Shown: piece after piece, positions 37,345 to 46,402 of the stretch
How positions within the stretch are numbered: position 1 is the stretch's first letter
Layout of the letters: the number at the start of each line of letters is the position of its first letter
Source: Salinicola lusitanus
Lineage (GTDB): Bacteria > Pseudomonadota > Gammaproteobacteria > Pseudomonadales > Halomonadaceae
Length of the DNA: 64,000 nt
NCBI RefSeq assembly: GCF_003206045.1
Contig: NZ_PZJM01000007.1
Coordinates: 16,023-80,022 of the forward strand
Direction: 5' to 3'
Translations under genes and position numbers: made by a program
The notes under the pieces: generated by a model
What the model saw: the letters and a program-made list of their open reading frames with translations, nothing else
Told to the model about the DNA's origin: nothing
Database searches by the model: none

Positions 37345-37361
37345 CCGGCGTCTTGCGCCGG
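37345..37361 (-). promoter_or_regulatory. Hairpin just upstream of the deoC ribosome binding site
   Basis: On the minus strand the sequence reads CCGGCG-CAAGA-CGCCGG, a perfect 6-bp stem with a 5-base loop. It ends a few bases before the GGAG of deoC. No T-run follows, so it is more likely a processing or translation-tuning structure between nupC and the deo genes than a terminator. Confidence 0.35.
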
Positions 37362-37442
37362 TTTCCTGCCGGGCCCGGCTCCCGGCGCGATTCCGTCCAG
37401 TCTGCCGGGGCTTCGTGGTGATTGTGCGTCAAGCACTCCGGG

Positions 37443-38714
37443 TCAGGCGGTACCGGCCAGCGACAGAAAGATCCCGGCCAGGGTGGCCGACATCAGGTTG
37501 GAAAGGGTGCCGGCGAGTACGGCCTTGAGGCCGTAGCGGGCGATCTCGGGCCGGCGACTGGGCGCCAGCGTGCCGAGGCCGCCGAGCAGGATCGCGATCG
37601 ACGAGAGGTTGGCGAAGCCGCACAGCGCGAACGACAGGATCGCGGCGGTGTGGGGGGACATCGCCTGCCCGGTCGACTCGACCACGGTGTCCCCGCTGAT
37701 ATAGGGGGCCAGGTTGATGTATGCCACGAATTCATTGACCACCAGTTTCTGGCCGATGAACGAACCTGCCAGCGTCGCTTCATGCCAGGGAATGCCGAGC
37801 ACGAACGCCAGCGGCGAAAACAGCCAGCCGAGGATCATCGACAGGCTCAGCGAATCCATCCCGAACCAGCCGCCGACGCCACCGAGGATGCCGTCGATCA
37901 GGGCGATCAGACCGATGAAGGCCAGCAGCATCGCGCCGACGTTGGCGGCCAGCATCAGCCCCGACGAGGCACCGGAAGCGGCGGCATCCAGCACGTTGGC
38001 CGGCTTGTCCTCGGCTTCCAGGACCTCCTTGGCCTGCTGGGTGCGATCGTCGGGCGTCTCCGTTTCCGGCATCAGAATCTTGGCAAACAGCAGGCCACCG
38101 GGCGCCGCCATGAACGAGGCGGCAATCAGGTACTCCATGGGGATGCCGAGTTCCGCGTAACCGGCGAGCACCGAGCCGGCGACGGACGCCAGGCCGCCGC
38201 ACATGACCGCGAACAGCTCGGAGCGCGTCATGCTTGCCAGGAACGGCCTTACCACCAGCGGCGCTTCGGTCTGGCCGACGAAAATGTTGGCCGTGGCGGA
38301 AAGCGATTCGGTGCGCGAGGTGCCCAGCACCTTCTGCAACGCGCCACCCAGGATGCGCACGACCCACTGCATGATGCCCAGGTAGTAGAGCACCGCCGTC
38401 AGCGACGAGAAGAAGATGATGATCGGCAACACCTTGATGGCGAAGACGAAGCCGACATTGGTCGGGTCGGCCAGGTTGCCGAACAGGAAGCCGATGCCGT
38501 CGTTGGCGTAGCTGATGACCTGGCTGACGGCGCTGGAGACGGAGCCCAGCACGCTCTGGCCGACAGGTACGTAGAGCACGAAGGCGCCGATACCGGCTTG
38601 AATGGCGAAAGCGCCGATGACGGTCCGCAAGCGAATCGCCTTGCGGTCGCTCGAGAAGATCAGCGCGATCAGCAGTAGCACGATGACGCCGACCAGACCC
38701 ATGAGGAGTGTCAT
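37443..38714 (-). CDS. nupC: Concentrative nucleoside transporter (NupC family)
   Basis: 423 residues from the chosen start, about 8-10 membrane helices. It is an inner-membrane Na+- or H+-coupled nucleoside importer. Family motifs: [36 protein letters not shown] and [15 protein letters not shown] (the N-E-F-V-A-Y substrate/ion region), with [14 protein letters not shown] near the end. AAGGACA lies before the ATG at 38714. It heads the minus-strand operon nupC-deoC-deoA-deoB-deoD-cdd-GNAT and is divergent from tsx. Confidence 0.93.
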   Translation of the reverse strand: MTLLMGLVGVIVLLLIALIFSSDRKAIRLRTVIGAFAIQAGIGAFVLYVPVGQSVLGSVSSAVSQVISYANDGIGFLFGNLADPTNVGFVFAIKVLPIIIFFSSLTAVLYYLGIMQWVVRILGGALQKVLGTSRTESLSATANIFVGQTEAPLVVRPFLASMTRSELFAVMCGGLASVAGSVLAGYAELGIPMEYLIAASFMAAPGGLLFAKILMPETETPDDRTQQAKEVLEAEDKPANVLDAAASGASSGLMLAANVGAMLLAFIGLIALIDGILGGVGGWFGMDSLSLSMILGWLFSPLAFVLGIPWHEATLAGSFIGQKLVVNEFVAYINLAPYISGDTVVESTGQAMSPHTAAILSFALCGFANLSSIAILLGGLGTLAPSRRPEIARYGLKAVLAGTLSNLMSATLAGIFLSLAGTA

Positions 38715-39190
38715 GTTGTTGTCCTTGGTGTTGGCCTTTGTGGGTAGGAAGCGCACATGAAGGGCATCGGCGAGCGGGGAGAGGATCCCGTGGCCTGGCG
38801 CCTGCGGTCATGGACCGATATGACGGTGGCCGACACTCGAGTAGCGCAGTTCCTGAGATATTTTTAACATTTTTGGGTTTTGCTCGTCACTTATTGTTTT
38901 TCTTTTAACAAGCCCATAAAGTAGTTTTGGGCCGTGGGTAGGCCTATATATGGTGTTTTTCAGGCTACTTCGTTACCAGACTTGCTTGTGTCAAGCCGGT
39001 GTCGGTCGACGGTGTAGATGAAAAAATAGTCACAAAATCAAGACGGCCATGCCGTAGGCCCTGTTTGAAAAATCGATGAGCGTCGTTCAGCCAAGGCAAG
39101 AATCGGCGCGAAGACGCCGTGTGGGTGAGCGCAGGGATTTTTCAGACCAATCGAACAACGATGTCACAACAAACAAGGTAGGGGGATCGC
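38715..39190. other. 476-bp divergent control region nupC / tsx
   Basis: No gene. Bases 38855-39045 are AT-rich and probably hold the promoters of both operons. Visible elements: inverted repeat GCCCA-N11-TGGGC at 38912-38932; two GTCACAA half-sites, near 39029 and 39163, resembling CRP/CytR half-sites; and a repeat-like element with TGAAAAATC ends at 39066-39144. Which of these bind the DeoR-type regulator encoded downstream of tsx cannot be told from sequence. Confidence 0.5.
39066..39144. repeat. 79-bp element with inverted TGAAAAATC ends
   Basis: TGAAAAATC at 39066-39074 and GATTTTTCA at 39136-39144 are perfect 9-bp inverted ends around a GC-rich core. Read on the minus strand, the core (GGCGTCTTCGCGCCGATTCT then TGCCTTGG) loosely resembles the stretch at 46434-46460 upstream of the adenine deaminase gene, suggesting a family of intergenic elements. 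Only one copy with these ends is present here. Confidence 0.4.
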
Positions 39191-40198
39191 ATGATAGAGC
39201 GACTTGCATGGCCGAGGGTGGATTCGGTGCGGCCGGCAGACGGGGGAATTCGTCATTCGCGACTGACACTGGCGGCAGGGTTGGGGGCGATGCTGCTCGC
39301 CGTCTCTCCGGCCTGGGCCGCCGATGACCAGGGCGGTGCGCCGGTCATCGAGCAGGAGACGCCGGACGAGGGGCCGACCGCCGAAGGGCAAACCGCCGAT
39401 GGCCCCTATCTTTCCGACTGGTATCATCAGAACCTCACCGTCATCGGCAGCAAGAATATCCGATTCGGGCCGCAGCAGGTCGACGATATCTATCTGGAGT
39501 ACGAGTTCTTCGGTCGCAAGGGGCCGCTGGATCTCTACGGCTATATCGATTTTCCGAAGTTCTTCGGCGTCGGCAACGCGGCGGACAGCGGCATCTTCGA
39601 CAAGGGGTCGCCGGTGTTCATGGAGCTGGAGCCGCGCCTCTCCATCGATGACATGACCGGCCAGGACCTCAGCTTCGGCCCGTTCAAGGAGTGGTTCGTC
39701 GCCTTCGACTACATCTTCGACTGGGGGCACACCACCGAGAGCCGCCAGAACACCCTTTATGCCGGCCTGGGCACCGATATCGACACCGGCTCGCCGCTCG
39801 GGCTCTCGTTCAATCTCTACAAGCGTCGCCAGTGGGAAAACTACGGCGCCGCCAACGAGCACTCCTGGGATGGCTATCGCGCCCAGTTGAACTACTCCTA
39901 CCCGCTGGGCAGCTTCGATAACGGTGCGTCGCTGGTCTACGTCGGTTTCACCAACCACGACTTCGGTTCGGACCTGGGCGACAACGACCCGACCCGTACC
40001 AACGAATCGACCGTGGCGACCAACGTGCTGCTGTATCAGTTCACGCATCTGCGGTTCATGGCAGTGGCGCGTTACTTCCACAACGGCGGCCAGTGGAACG
40101 ATGGCGAGATGGCGCCGTTCCCCAACAGTCACGGCGACAGTTTCGAGTTGCGCTCCACCGGCTGGGGTTACTACTTCGGCGTCGGCTGGCAGTTCTAA
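39191..40198 (+). CDS. tsx: Nucleoside-specific outer-membrane channel
   Basis: 335 residues. Signal peptide around residues 20-43 (LTLAAGLGAMLLAVSPAWA), then a Tsx-type 12-strand barrel: LSDWYHQNLTVIGSKNIRFG, YGYIDFPKFFG, PVFMELEPRLSID and a C-terminal GYYFGVGWQF ending in Phe, as outer-membrane proteins do. AGGGGG precedes the ATG. A 35-residue Glu/Gly/Pro-rich segment follows the signal peptide. It supplies nucleosides to NupC, encoded divergently. Confidence 0.92.
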   Translation: MIERLAWPRVDSVRPADGGIRHSRLTLAAGLGAMLLAVSPAWAADDQGGAPVIEQETPDEGPTAEGQTADGPYLSDWYHQNLTVIGSKNIRFGPQQVDDIYLEYEFFGRKGPLDLYGYIDFPKFFGVGNAADSGIFDKGSPVFMELEPRLSIDDMTGQDLSFGPFKEWFVAFDYIFDWGHTTESRQNTLYAGLGTDIDTGSPLGLSFNLYKRRQWENYGAANEHSWDGYRAQLNYSYPLGSFDNGASLVYVGFTNHDFGSDLGDNDPTRTNESTVATNVLLYQFTHLRFMAVARYFHNGGQWNDGEMAPFPNSHGDSFELRSTGWGYYFGVGWQF

Positions 40199-40222
40199 CC
40201 TGGCGGGGAGGGATTCGCCGAC

Positions 40223-40241
40223 GGGGAGCCTGCGGGCTCCT
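40223..40241 (+). terminator. Hairpin after tsx (weak terminator candidate)
   Basis: GGAGCC-TGCG-GGCTCC forms a 6-bp GC-rich stem 26 bases after the tsx stop. Only a short TCGCTGCGTT follows, so termination may be partial and allow read-through into the deoR-type gene. Confidence 0.4.
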
Positions 40242-40372
40242 CGCTGCGTTACAGGGTATGATCATCGACCGACGGCAATACCGCGCTGCCTGCTGCGCCT
40301 CCAAGGAGGAGTCCTGCCGTGCGAGACACTGTCGCGACACCCTGATCTGGAAGATGATGTCGGGAGAACCCC

Positions 40373-41149
40373 ATGAATGGCCGCAGCGCCGTAAGGCTCG
40401 AGAGACTCCGTGAAGCGATTCGGCGTCACGGTGCGCTTCCGTTGGCGGACGCGGCGACGCTGTGCGATGTCTCCGAAATGACGGTGAGGCGGGATATCGC
40501 CGCCAGCAATGGCGCTATCGTCTCTTTCGGCGGCCATCTGGTGATGGCCGATAACCCCCAGTTCGCGGTCGCCTACAATCTCGATGCGCAGAGAGACCGC
40601 TACGCGAAGGCCAAGCAACGTCTCTGCGAGGCGGTCGTGTCGATGATCGAGGAGGGTGATACCGTCTTTGTCGATTGCGGCACGACGTTGATGCCGTTCT
40701 GCGCGTTGCTGCCGCGCGAGATGAACGTGACCATCGTGACCTACGCCCTCAACGTGGCCAACGCGTTCAGCCAGCGCGACATGCCCAACATGCGCTTGGT
40801 GGTGCTCGGGGGGCTCTACTACGCCGCTTCCGACTCCTTCGGCGGGCAGGACGTCACCACGGCGATTCGACGCCTGGGCATCAACAAGGCGTTGATCTCC
40901 GCCGCCGGCGTCCATGCCGAAAAGGGAGCCAGCTGTTTCCACTTCCATGAAGTGGCGCCCAAGCAGGCCGCCATCGAGCATGCGGAGCGCAGGATCCTGG
41001 TCGCCGACGAGAGCAAGCTCGACGTGATGCGTGCGGCATTTTTTGCCGAACTGTCGGATTTCGACACCCTGCTGACCAGTGGCGATCCCGGCCGGACCTG
41101 GCGCGACCGGATGCCCGCAGAGGTGGGCGCGAAGATCGACGTGGTCTAA
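40373..41149 (+). CDS. deoR: DeoR-family transcriptional regulator
   Basis: 258 residues. N-terminal DeoR helix-turn-helix (RLREAIRRHGALPLADAATL, CDVSEMTVRRDIAASNG) and a sugar-phosphate effector domain (DTVFVDCGTTLMPFC, VTYALNVANAF, GINKALISAAGVH, ERRILVADESKLDV). The E. coli DeoR represses deo genes and responds to deoxyribose 5-phosphate. The location after tsx and the neighbouring deo operon make it the likely local repressor. GGGAG lies 5 bases before the ATG. Confidence 0.88.
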   Translation: MNGRSAVRLERLREAIRRHGALPLADAATLCDVSEMTVRRDIAASNGAIVSFGGHLVMADNPQFAVAYNLDAQRDRYAKAKQRLCEAVVSMIEEGDTVFVDCGTTLMPFCALLPREMNVTIVTYALNVANAFSQRDMPNMRLVVLGGLYYAASDSFGGQDVTTAIRRLGINKALISAAGVHAEKGASCFHFHEVAPKQAAIEHAERRILVADESKLDVMRAAFFAELSDFDTLLTSGDPGRTWRDRMPAEVGAKIDVV

Positions 41150-41198
41150 TCATCCTGCTTTTGGTAGAGATATCTGGCGGATAATACCTGTTTTCAGT

Positions 41199-41221
41199 AG
41201 GAGGAATTCGTGTCGGCCTAG
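41199..41221 (+). promoter_or_regulatory. Strong ribosome site with a 3-codon mini-ORF
   Basis: AGGAGG (41199-41204) stands 5 bases before GTG TCG GCC TAG, a start codon reaching a stop after three codons. It lies 48 bases upstream of the dehydrogenase start, which itself lacks a good site. It could be a minimal leader affecting translation, or a relic of an earlier start. Confidence 0.35.
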
Positions 41222-41268
41222 GGGTAGGATGGCCAGACTTCCTACGTTTCGAACAGGTGCCCGGATCG

Positions 41269-42753
41269 ATGTCTGCTACCTCACCGTCTTCTCAGAATCC
41301 CGCCGTATCGCTTCGCCCACCCGCCGACGCCAGCTACTACGCCGCCTCGATCGTCGGCTTCGATGCCGCTGATGCCGGCCGCTACGCCTTGCGTTCCCCC
41401 GCCACCGGGGAGGTGATCGCCGAGGTCGCCGACTGCGGCGTGGCGCAGGCGAAGCTGGCTGTCGACAACGCCCAGCGCGGCTTCGAGGCGTGGCGCAGGA
41501 CCACCGCCTTCGAACGGTCAGCTCTGCTCAAGGCGTGGCACCAGGCGATGATGGAAGCCAAGGAAGTCCTCGCCGTCACCATGTCCCGGGAGATGGGCAA
41601 GCCGATCCGCGAAGCCCGCGGTGAAGTGGACTACGCAGCCAGCTTTCTGGAGTGGTACGCGGAACAGGCCAAGCGTGTCGATGGCGACATTCTGCCCAGC
41701 CAGCATCCGGACAAGCGCCTTGCCGTGCTGCGTCAGCCGGTCGGCCCGGTACTCGCCATCACGCCGTGGAACTTCCCGGCCGCGATGATCACCCGCAAGG
41801 TGGCGCCGGGGCTGGCGGCCGGCTGCTCGGTGATCGTCAAGCCGGCGGAGCAGACGCCGATCACGGCGCTGCTGCTGGCTCGGCTCTGGCAGCAGGCCGG
41901 CGGGCCGGCGGAGGTGTTCCAGGTGATCACCGCCGAACGGCCGGCAGCGGTCAGCGACGTGCTGATGGAAGACCGACGCATCCGCAAGGTGACCTTCACC
42001 GGTAGCACGCCGGTTGGCAAGCATCTCTACGCCAAGTCCGCCGCCACCATGAAGCGCATGTCGCTGGAACTGGGTGGGCATGCGCCGTTTCTGATCTTCG
42101 ACGACGCCGACATCGAGGCCGCGGTGGCCGAGGTGATGGCGAGCAAGTTCCGCAATGGTGGCCAGACTTGCGTCTGTGCCAACCGCATCTACGTTCAGCG
42201 TGGCATTCTCGACGCCTTCTCCGAGCGTCTGACGGCCGCGGTCGACGAACTGCGCGTGGGGCAGCCGGAAGACGAGACGACCCAGATCGGTCCGCTGGTC
42301 AGCCAGGCGGGGCGCGACAAGGCGCAGTCTCATATCGACGATGCCCTGGCCAAAGGAGCCCGTCGCCTGACGGCCGAGCGTGAGGTCGACGGGTTCTTCG
42401 TTGCGCCGACGGTGCTCGCGGACGTTACCAATGACATGCAGGTCATGCAGGAGGAGACCTTCGGTCCCGTCGCCCCGCTGGTTGCCTTCGACAGCGAGGA
42501 GGAGGCGGTCGCCGCCGCCAACGCCACGCCGTTCGGTCTCGCCGCCTATCTGTGGACCCGCAACCTGGGGCGGGCGGCGCGCGTTTCCGAAGCGCTGGAC
42601 TACGGTATCGTCGGTGTCAATGACGGTGCGCCTTCCGTGCCCCAGGCGCCGTTCGGCGGCGTCAAGGATAGCGGGCTGGGCCGCGAGGGGGGGCGTTACG
42701 GCATCGACGAATATCTCGACACCAAGTTCGTCTCGACGCGGCTGGATGGCTGA
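41269..42753 (+). CDS. NAD(P)-dependent succinate-semialdehyde dehydrogenase-like
   Basis: 494 residues. Aldehyde dehydrogenase superfamily, GabD-like. Motifs: ITPWNFPAAMITRKVAPGLA (cofactor), KPAEQTPITALL, TGSTPVGKHL, the catalytic Glu in SLELGGHAPFLIF and catalytic Cys301 in NGGQTCVCANRIYVQ, then EETFGPVAPL and FGGVKDSGLGREGG. It oxidises a semialdehyde, probably succinate semialdehyde, to the acid; the exact substrate is not provable. ATG 41269 is chosen; GTG 41257 is possible, and neither has a strong site. It is followed after 5 bases by the PucR-type regulator. Confidence 0.88.
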   Translation: MSATSPSSQNPAVSLRPPADASYYAASIVGFDAADAGRYALRSPATGEVIAEVADCGVAQAKLAVDNAQRGFEAWRRTTAFERSALLKAWHQAMMEAKEVLAVTMSREMGKPIREARGEVDYAASFLEWYAEQAKRVDGDILPSQHPDKRLAVLRQPVGPVLAITPWNFPAAMITRKVAPGLAAGCSVIVKPAEQTPITALLLARLWQQAGGPAEVFQVITAERPAAVSDVLMEDRRIRKVTFTGSTPVGKHLYAKSAATMKRMSLELGGHAPFLIFDDADIEAAVAEVMASKFRNGGQTCVCANRIYVQRGILDAFSERLTAAVDELRVGQPEDETTQIGPLVSQAGRDKAQSHIDDALAKGARRLTAEREVDGFFVAPTVLADVTNDMQVMQEETFGPVAPLVAFDSEEEAVAAANATPFGLAAYLWTRNLGRAARVSEALDYGIVGVNDGAPSVPQAPFGGVKDSGLGREGGRYGIDEYLDTKFVSTRLDG

Positions 42754-42758
42754 CCGCC

Positions 42759-44339
42759 GTGTCGGTTGACGGAACCGACCTGAAGCGGCCGCCGGTCGAG
42801 CTCGACCTGGCCACGGCGCTGCGCGAGACCAATCTGCGTCACGCTCGCGTGGTGGCCGGCGAGCGTTCGTTGGATCGGCCGTTGCGCTGGGTGCACATGG
42901 TCGATCATCCCGATATCGTCGCCTGGGTTCGCGAGGGTCAACTGCTGTTGACCACCGGTTACCACTGGCCCGACGAACCTGCCGCCGAGCGCTCGCTGAT
43001 CGAGGCGCTGGTGAAGAAGGGGCTCGCCGGCGTGGCGCTGGCGGTGCCGAGGTTTCTCACTGCCTTTCCCGAGACCAGCCGTCGCGTCGCCGAATCGCTG
43101 GATTTCCCGCTCCTGGAGATTCCCTGGGATGTACCGTTCAGCCAGATCACCGAGGAGGTGCACGCCTGGCTGATCGCCCGTCAGGGGCAGTTGATCGCCC
43201 AGGCGGAAAGGATTCATCGCGATCTCACCCGGTCGGCGCTGACTGCGCGCAGTCTGGGCGATATCGCCACGGCATTGAGCCTGTTGCTCGAGCGGGACGT
43301 GCTCTTTACCGGTCTGGAGGGTGAATGGCTGGGAGGTAGCGCCGAACTCGACACGAGGCGCCTGCCGACATCGGCCATGCTGGCCGATGCCCAGTTCCTG
43401 ACCTCGGTCTCGGCGCGCTCTCTGGGCGAGGAGGGCGATGGCCGAATGCTGGCCTGTCCGGTACGGATTCTGGAGATGCCGGCCGCCACGCTGTGGATCG
43501 ACGAGACGGCGTCTCCCGTCGGCGAGCTGGAACGGCGCGCCGCCGAGCAGGCTGCCCTGATCTCTGCACTGCACCTGTCCCACCAGCGGGCGCTGCAGGC
43601 ACAGGAGACCCGGCTCGGCTACGCCTTCGTCGACTCGTTGCTGGAAGGGCGGTTCGAGCCCACCCCGGCCGCGCTGGAGCGGGCGTCGCTGCAGGGGTGG
43701 GACCCCCGAGCCGGCTACCATGTCTGCGCCATCCTGCTCAACGAGCCGGTGCCGCTGAGCCGAGACGGGCTGCTGCGTCGGGAGCGATGGGAGCGTCGCC
43801 TGAGGGAGCTGCTCGAGACCCAGGGCCTGCCGCCGCTGATCTCCGTCTCGCTCAACCAGTTGCTGTTTCTGGTTCGCACCGACATCTCGACCGCAATGCT
43901 GTGGCGCGAACTCAACGATGGCGCGGCGGCCATGGCGATCAGTCGCGAAGCGCGGGGGGCGACAGCCATCGCCGAGGGCGCCGGCGACGTGGCGCGCCTG
44001 CTGCCCTCCCTCAGGCCGGGAGAACGCCGGGATTTCGAAGCCTTGCTGTTCGACCGGGTGCTGGAGGGCGATGCCGAGGCGCGACGACTGTTCCTCGAAC
44101 GCATCTCCCGTGCCCTGGGGCAGGGCGCGCGGCGGCAGAGTGCTGTCGAGACGCTCTCGGCGCTGGCGGACAGCGGCTTCCAGCTGGCGCAGACCGCCCG
44201 GGCGCTCGATATCCACATCAGCACGCTGCGTTACCGGATCGAGCGATTGGAGACGGCGCTGGGCATGCCCCTGAACGACGCCGACGCCAGACTGCAGCTC
44301 CAGGTCGCCATACGCCTGCTCAACACGGAGTCCGGTTGA
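42759..44339 (+). CDS. PucR/CdaR-family transcriptional regulator
   Basis: 526 residues. The N-terminal PucR domain (ARVVAGERSLDRPLRWVHMV, then EGQLLLTTGYHWPDE) is followed by a central GGDEF-like (CdaR) domain and a C-terminal helix-turn-helix (ALDIHISTLRYRIERLETAL) of the PucR/HTH_30 type. Such regulators often activate purine, amino-acid or GABA catabolism. It starts with GTG 5 bases after the dehydrogenase stop, so the pair is co-transcribed and the dehydrogenase may be a target. Confidence 0.88.
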   Translation: MSVDGTDLKRPPVELDLATALRETNLRHARVVAGERSLDRPLRWVHMVDHPDIVAWVREGQLLLTTGYHWPDEPAAERSLIEALVKKGLAGVALAVPRFLTAFPETSRRVAESLDFPLLEIPWDVPFSQITEEVHAWLIARQGQLIAQAERIHRDLTRSALTARSLGDIATALSLLLERDVLFTGLEGEWLGGSAELDTRRLPTSAMLADAQFLTSVSARSLGEEGDGRMLACPVRILEMPAATLWIDETASPVGELERRAAEQAALISALHLSHQRALQAQETRLGYAFVDSLLEGRFEPTPAALERASLQGWDPRAGYHVCAILLNEPVPLSRDGLLRRERWERRLRELLETQGLPPLISVSLNQLLFLVRTDISTAMLWRELNDGAAAMAISREARGATAIAEGAGDVARLLPSLRPGERRDFEALLFDRVLEGDAEARRLFLERISRALGQGARRQSAVETLSALADSGFQLAQTARALDIHISTLRYRIERLETALGMPLNDADARLQLQVAIRLLNTESG

Positions 44340-44403
44340 ACGCCAGCCGAAGCATAGACATACGACTCTGGAAACGCATTTCGACACTACCCGAGAGAAC
44401 ACC

Positions 44404-45120
44404 ATGCAATTGACGGATTTCACCACCCTGACCTTCGACGTCTACGGCACCCTGATCGACTGGGAGAGCGGCATGGTCGCCGGGCTGCAGCCGCTGCTGC
44501 AGCGCACCGGGCTGAGCCTGAGCCGCGACCAGGTGCTCGAGGCGCACGCCCGACATGAATCGACCCAGCAGCGTTACACGCCACACCTGCAGTATCGGCT
44601 GCTGTTGGCGGTCGTCTACAAGCGCCTGGCGGAAGAGTGGGGCGTGGCGGTCAACCATGACGAGTGCCTGGCCTACGGTGACTTCGTCAAGCAGTGGCCG
44701 GCCTTCGCCGACACGGCGGAGGCGCTTGGCTATCTCAAGCAGCACTACAAGCTGGTGGTGCTATCCAACGTCGACAACGAGAGCTTCGCTTACAGCCAAC
44801 GCAAGCTTGGCGTCGAGTTCGATGCGGTCTACACGGCGGAGGACATCGGTTCCTACAAGCCGGCGGCGCGCAACTTCGACTATATGCTGGAAAAACTCGG
44901 TGAGCGCGGGATCGACAAGTCGAAAATCCTGCATACCGCCGAGAGCATGTTCCACGATCACCAGCCGGCCAACCGCTATGGACTGGCCAACTGCTGGATC
45001 TATCGTCGCCACGACAAGGAAGGCTTCGGCGCGACCATGAATCCCGGCGACATGCCGACGGTCGACTTTCGCTTCAACAGCATGGCGGCGCTCGCCGAGG
45101 CGCATCGCGAGTTGGCGTGA
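44404..45120 (+). CDS. Haloacid dehalogenase type II / HAD-family hydrolase
   Basis: 238 residues. HAD motifs: I, TFDVYGTLIDW with the nucleophile Asp; II, VVLSNVDNES; III, Lys in AEDIGSYKPAARNFDY; IV, HTAESMFHDHQPAN. The pattern matches type II haloacid dehalogenases, but several such annotated enzymes act on other phosphates or haloacids, so the substrate is open. It follows the PucR-type gene by 64 bases and may share its transcript. Confidence 0.85.
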   Translation: MQLTDFTTLTFDVYGTLIDWESGMVAGLQPLLQRTGLSLSRDQVLEAHARHESTQQRYTPHLQYRLLLAVVYKRLAEEWGVAVNHDECLAYGDFVKQWPAFADTAEALGYLKQHYKLVVLSNVDNESFAYSQRKLGVEFDAVYTAEDIGSYKPAARNFDYMLEKLGERGIDKSKILHTAESMFHDHQPANRYGLANCWIYRRHDKEGFGATMNPGDMPTVDFRFNSMAALAEAHRELA

Positions 45121-45126
45121 TCGCCT

Positions 45127-45684
45127 TCAGCGAAGTGCCCCCCACACCTGCGCTTCGCTGATGCCCAGCGCCTCGAACTCCGCCTGCCTCAGTGGCGCTT
45201 CGTCGAGCAGGAAGAATTCGTCTAGCTGTGGCGGGGCGACGTCGGTCTCCGAAAGCATGGCGTGAACCTGGCCACGGTGATGCGTCTAGTGGACGAAGAG
45301 ATGCGCCAGCACGCGATGTGCTGGCTCGAGCTGTCGACGGTCGGCCCGCTCGAGCGTGACGTTGTCGGCGAGCGTCGAAGGCTTCAGCTCGTCGCAGACA
45401 GCGATCAGTCGTCGGTCCAGCATCTCCTGCGCCGGCAGAAGCGTATCGATGCGCGCGTGCGGTGTCTCGTCCTCGAACGCCCGCTGACCGAGCGTGCCCC
45501 CCTCGAGCGCGTCGATGTAGTAGGCGTCGACGACCAGGATATGGTTGAGCGTGGCATGGATCGACGGGAAAAAGCTGCTGCGCCTGGCCTGTAGCTCGGC
45601 CACCGACAATCTGGCGCAGGCCTCCAGCAGGCGATGGTTCGACCACAGATTGCAGTAGGCCTGATGGCGAAAGTGTTGGATCAT
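45127..45684 (-). pseudogene. DinB-family gene interrupted by one in-frame amber codon
   Basis: The frame from ATG 45684 encodes a DinB/YfiT-like four-helix protein (MIQHFRHQAYCNLWSNHRLL, HATLNHILVVDAYY) up to AHLFVH, then hits TAG at 45286-45288. The same frame continues without change for 53 more codons to TGA at 45127: THHRGQVHAMLS, then DEFFLLDEAPL. Family members read HxTHHRGQ here, so TAG most likely replaces CAG (Gln) by one C-to-T change. The metal-binding His set is split by the stop: one His is before it, the THH after. A 132-residue truncated product would lack the site. No frameshift is needed. Confidence 0.85.
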
Positions 45685-45728
45685 GACAGGATTACCTCGC
45701 GCTTCTCTTCGGCATCGCAGGAGTCGTC

Positions 45729-46361
45729 ATGGAAATCCTACACGGTTTGGTCGTCATCACCTTCGTGCATCTGCTGGCGGCCGCCTCGCCGGGGCCGGAC
45801 TTCGTCCTCGTCACCCAACAGACGCTCAACCACGGCAAGCGCATCGGCCTGCTGTGCAGCCTGGGCATCGCGCTGGGCCTGTCGATCCACATCGTCTATT
45901 CCGCCTTCGGGCTAGCCGCGGTGATCGCCAATTCCGCGGAAGCGCTGTGGGCGATCAAGCTGCTGGGCGGGGCCTACCTTCTCTATCTTGGGATCAAGGG
46001 GGTGCGCTCACGGCCGGCTGCCGTGACGGCTAACATCGGTGACGCCCCGGTGGTGGCGCCGCGCTCGGCGCTGCGCACCGTCGGCACCGGGTTTCTCTGC
46101 AACGCGCTCAATCCCAAGGCACCCATCTATTTCGTCTCGCTGTTTACCATCGTGCTGTCGCCGTCGATGCCGCTATACCAGATCGCCATCTACGGCGCCT
46201 GGATCATGCTCATCCAACTGGGTTGGTTCTCGGCGGTGGCACTGTTGCTCTCCACGCCGCCAATTCATCGTGCGTTCAAACGCTTCAGTCACTGGATCGA
46301 CCGGGTGCTGGGGCTGGCGATGGTGGCGTTGGGTATCAAGGTGCTGACGACGCGGGTGTGA
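45729..46361 (+). CDS. LysE/RhtB-family amino-acid exporter
   Basis: 210 residues, about 6 membrane helices. Family signatures: LLAAASPGPDFVLVTQQTLN at the N-terminus, LLGGAYLLYLGIKGVRS, and FLCNALNPKAPIYFVSLFT. It exports amino acids or analogues across the inner membrane; the substrate is unknown. AGGAG lies 6 bases before the ATG. It is divergent from the DinB-type gene by 44 bases. Confidence 0.88.
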   Translation: MEILHGLVVITFVHLLAAASPGPDFVLVTQQTLNHGKRIGLLCSLGIALGLSIHIVYSAFGLAAVIANSAEALWAIKLLGGAYLLYLGIKGVRSRPAAVTANIGDAPVVAPRSALRTVGTGFLCNALNPKAPIYFVSLFTIVLSPSMPLYQIAIYGAWIMLIQLGWFSAVALLLSTPPIHRAFKRFSHWIDRVLGLAMVALGIKVLTTRV

Positions 46362-46402
46362 TCCCCGACCCACGCCTGCGTTCGCCCACATTGCGTTGAA
46401 AT

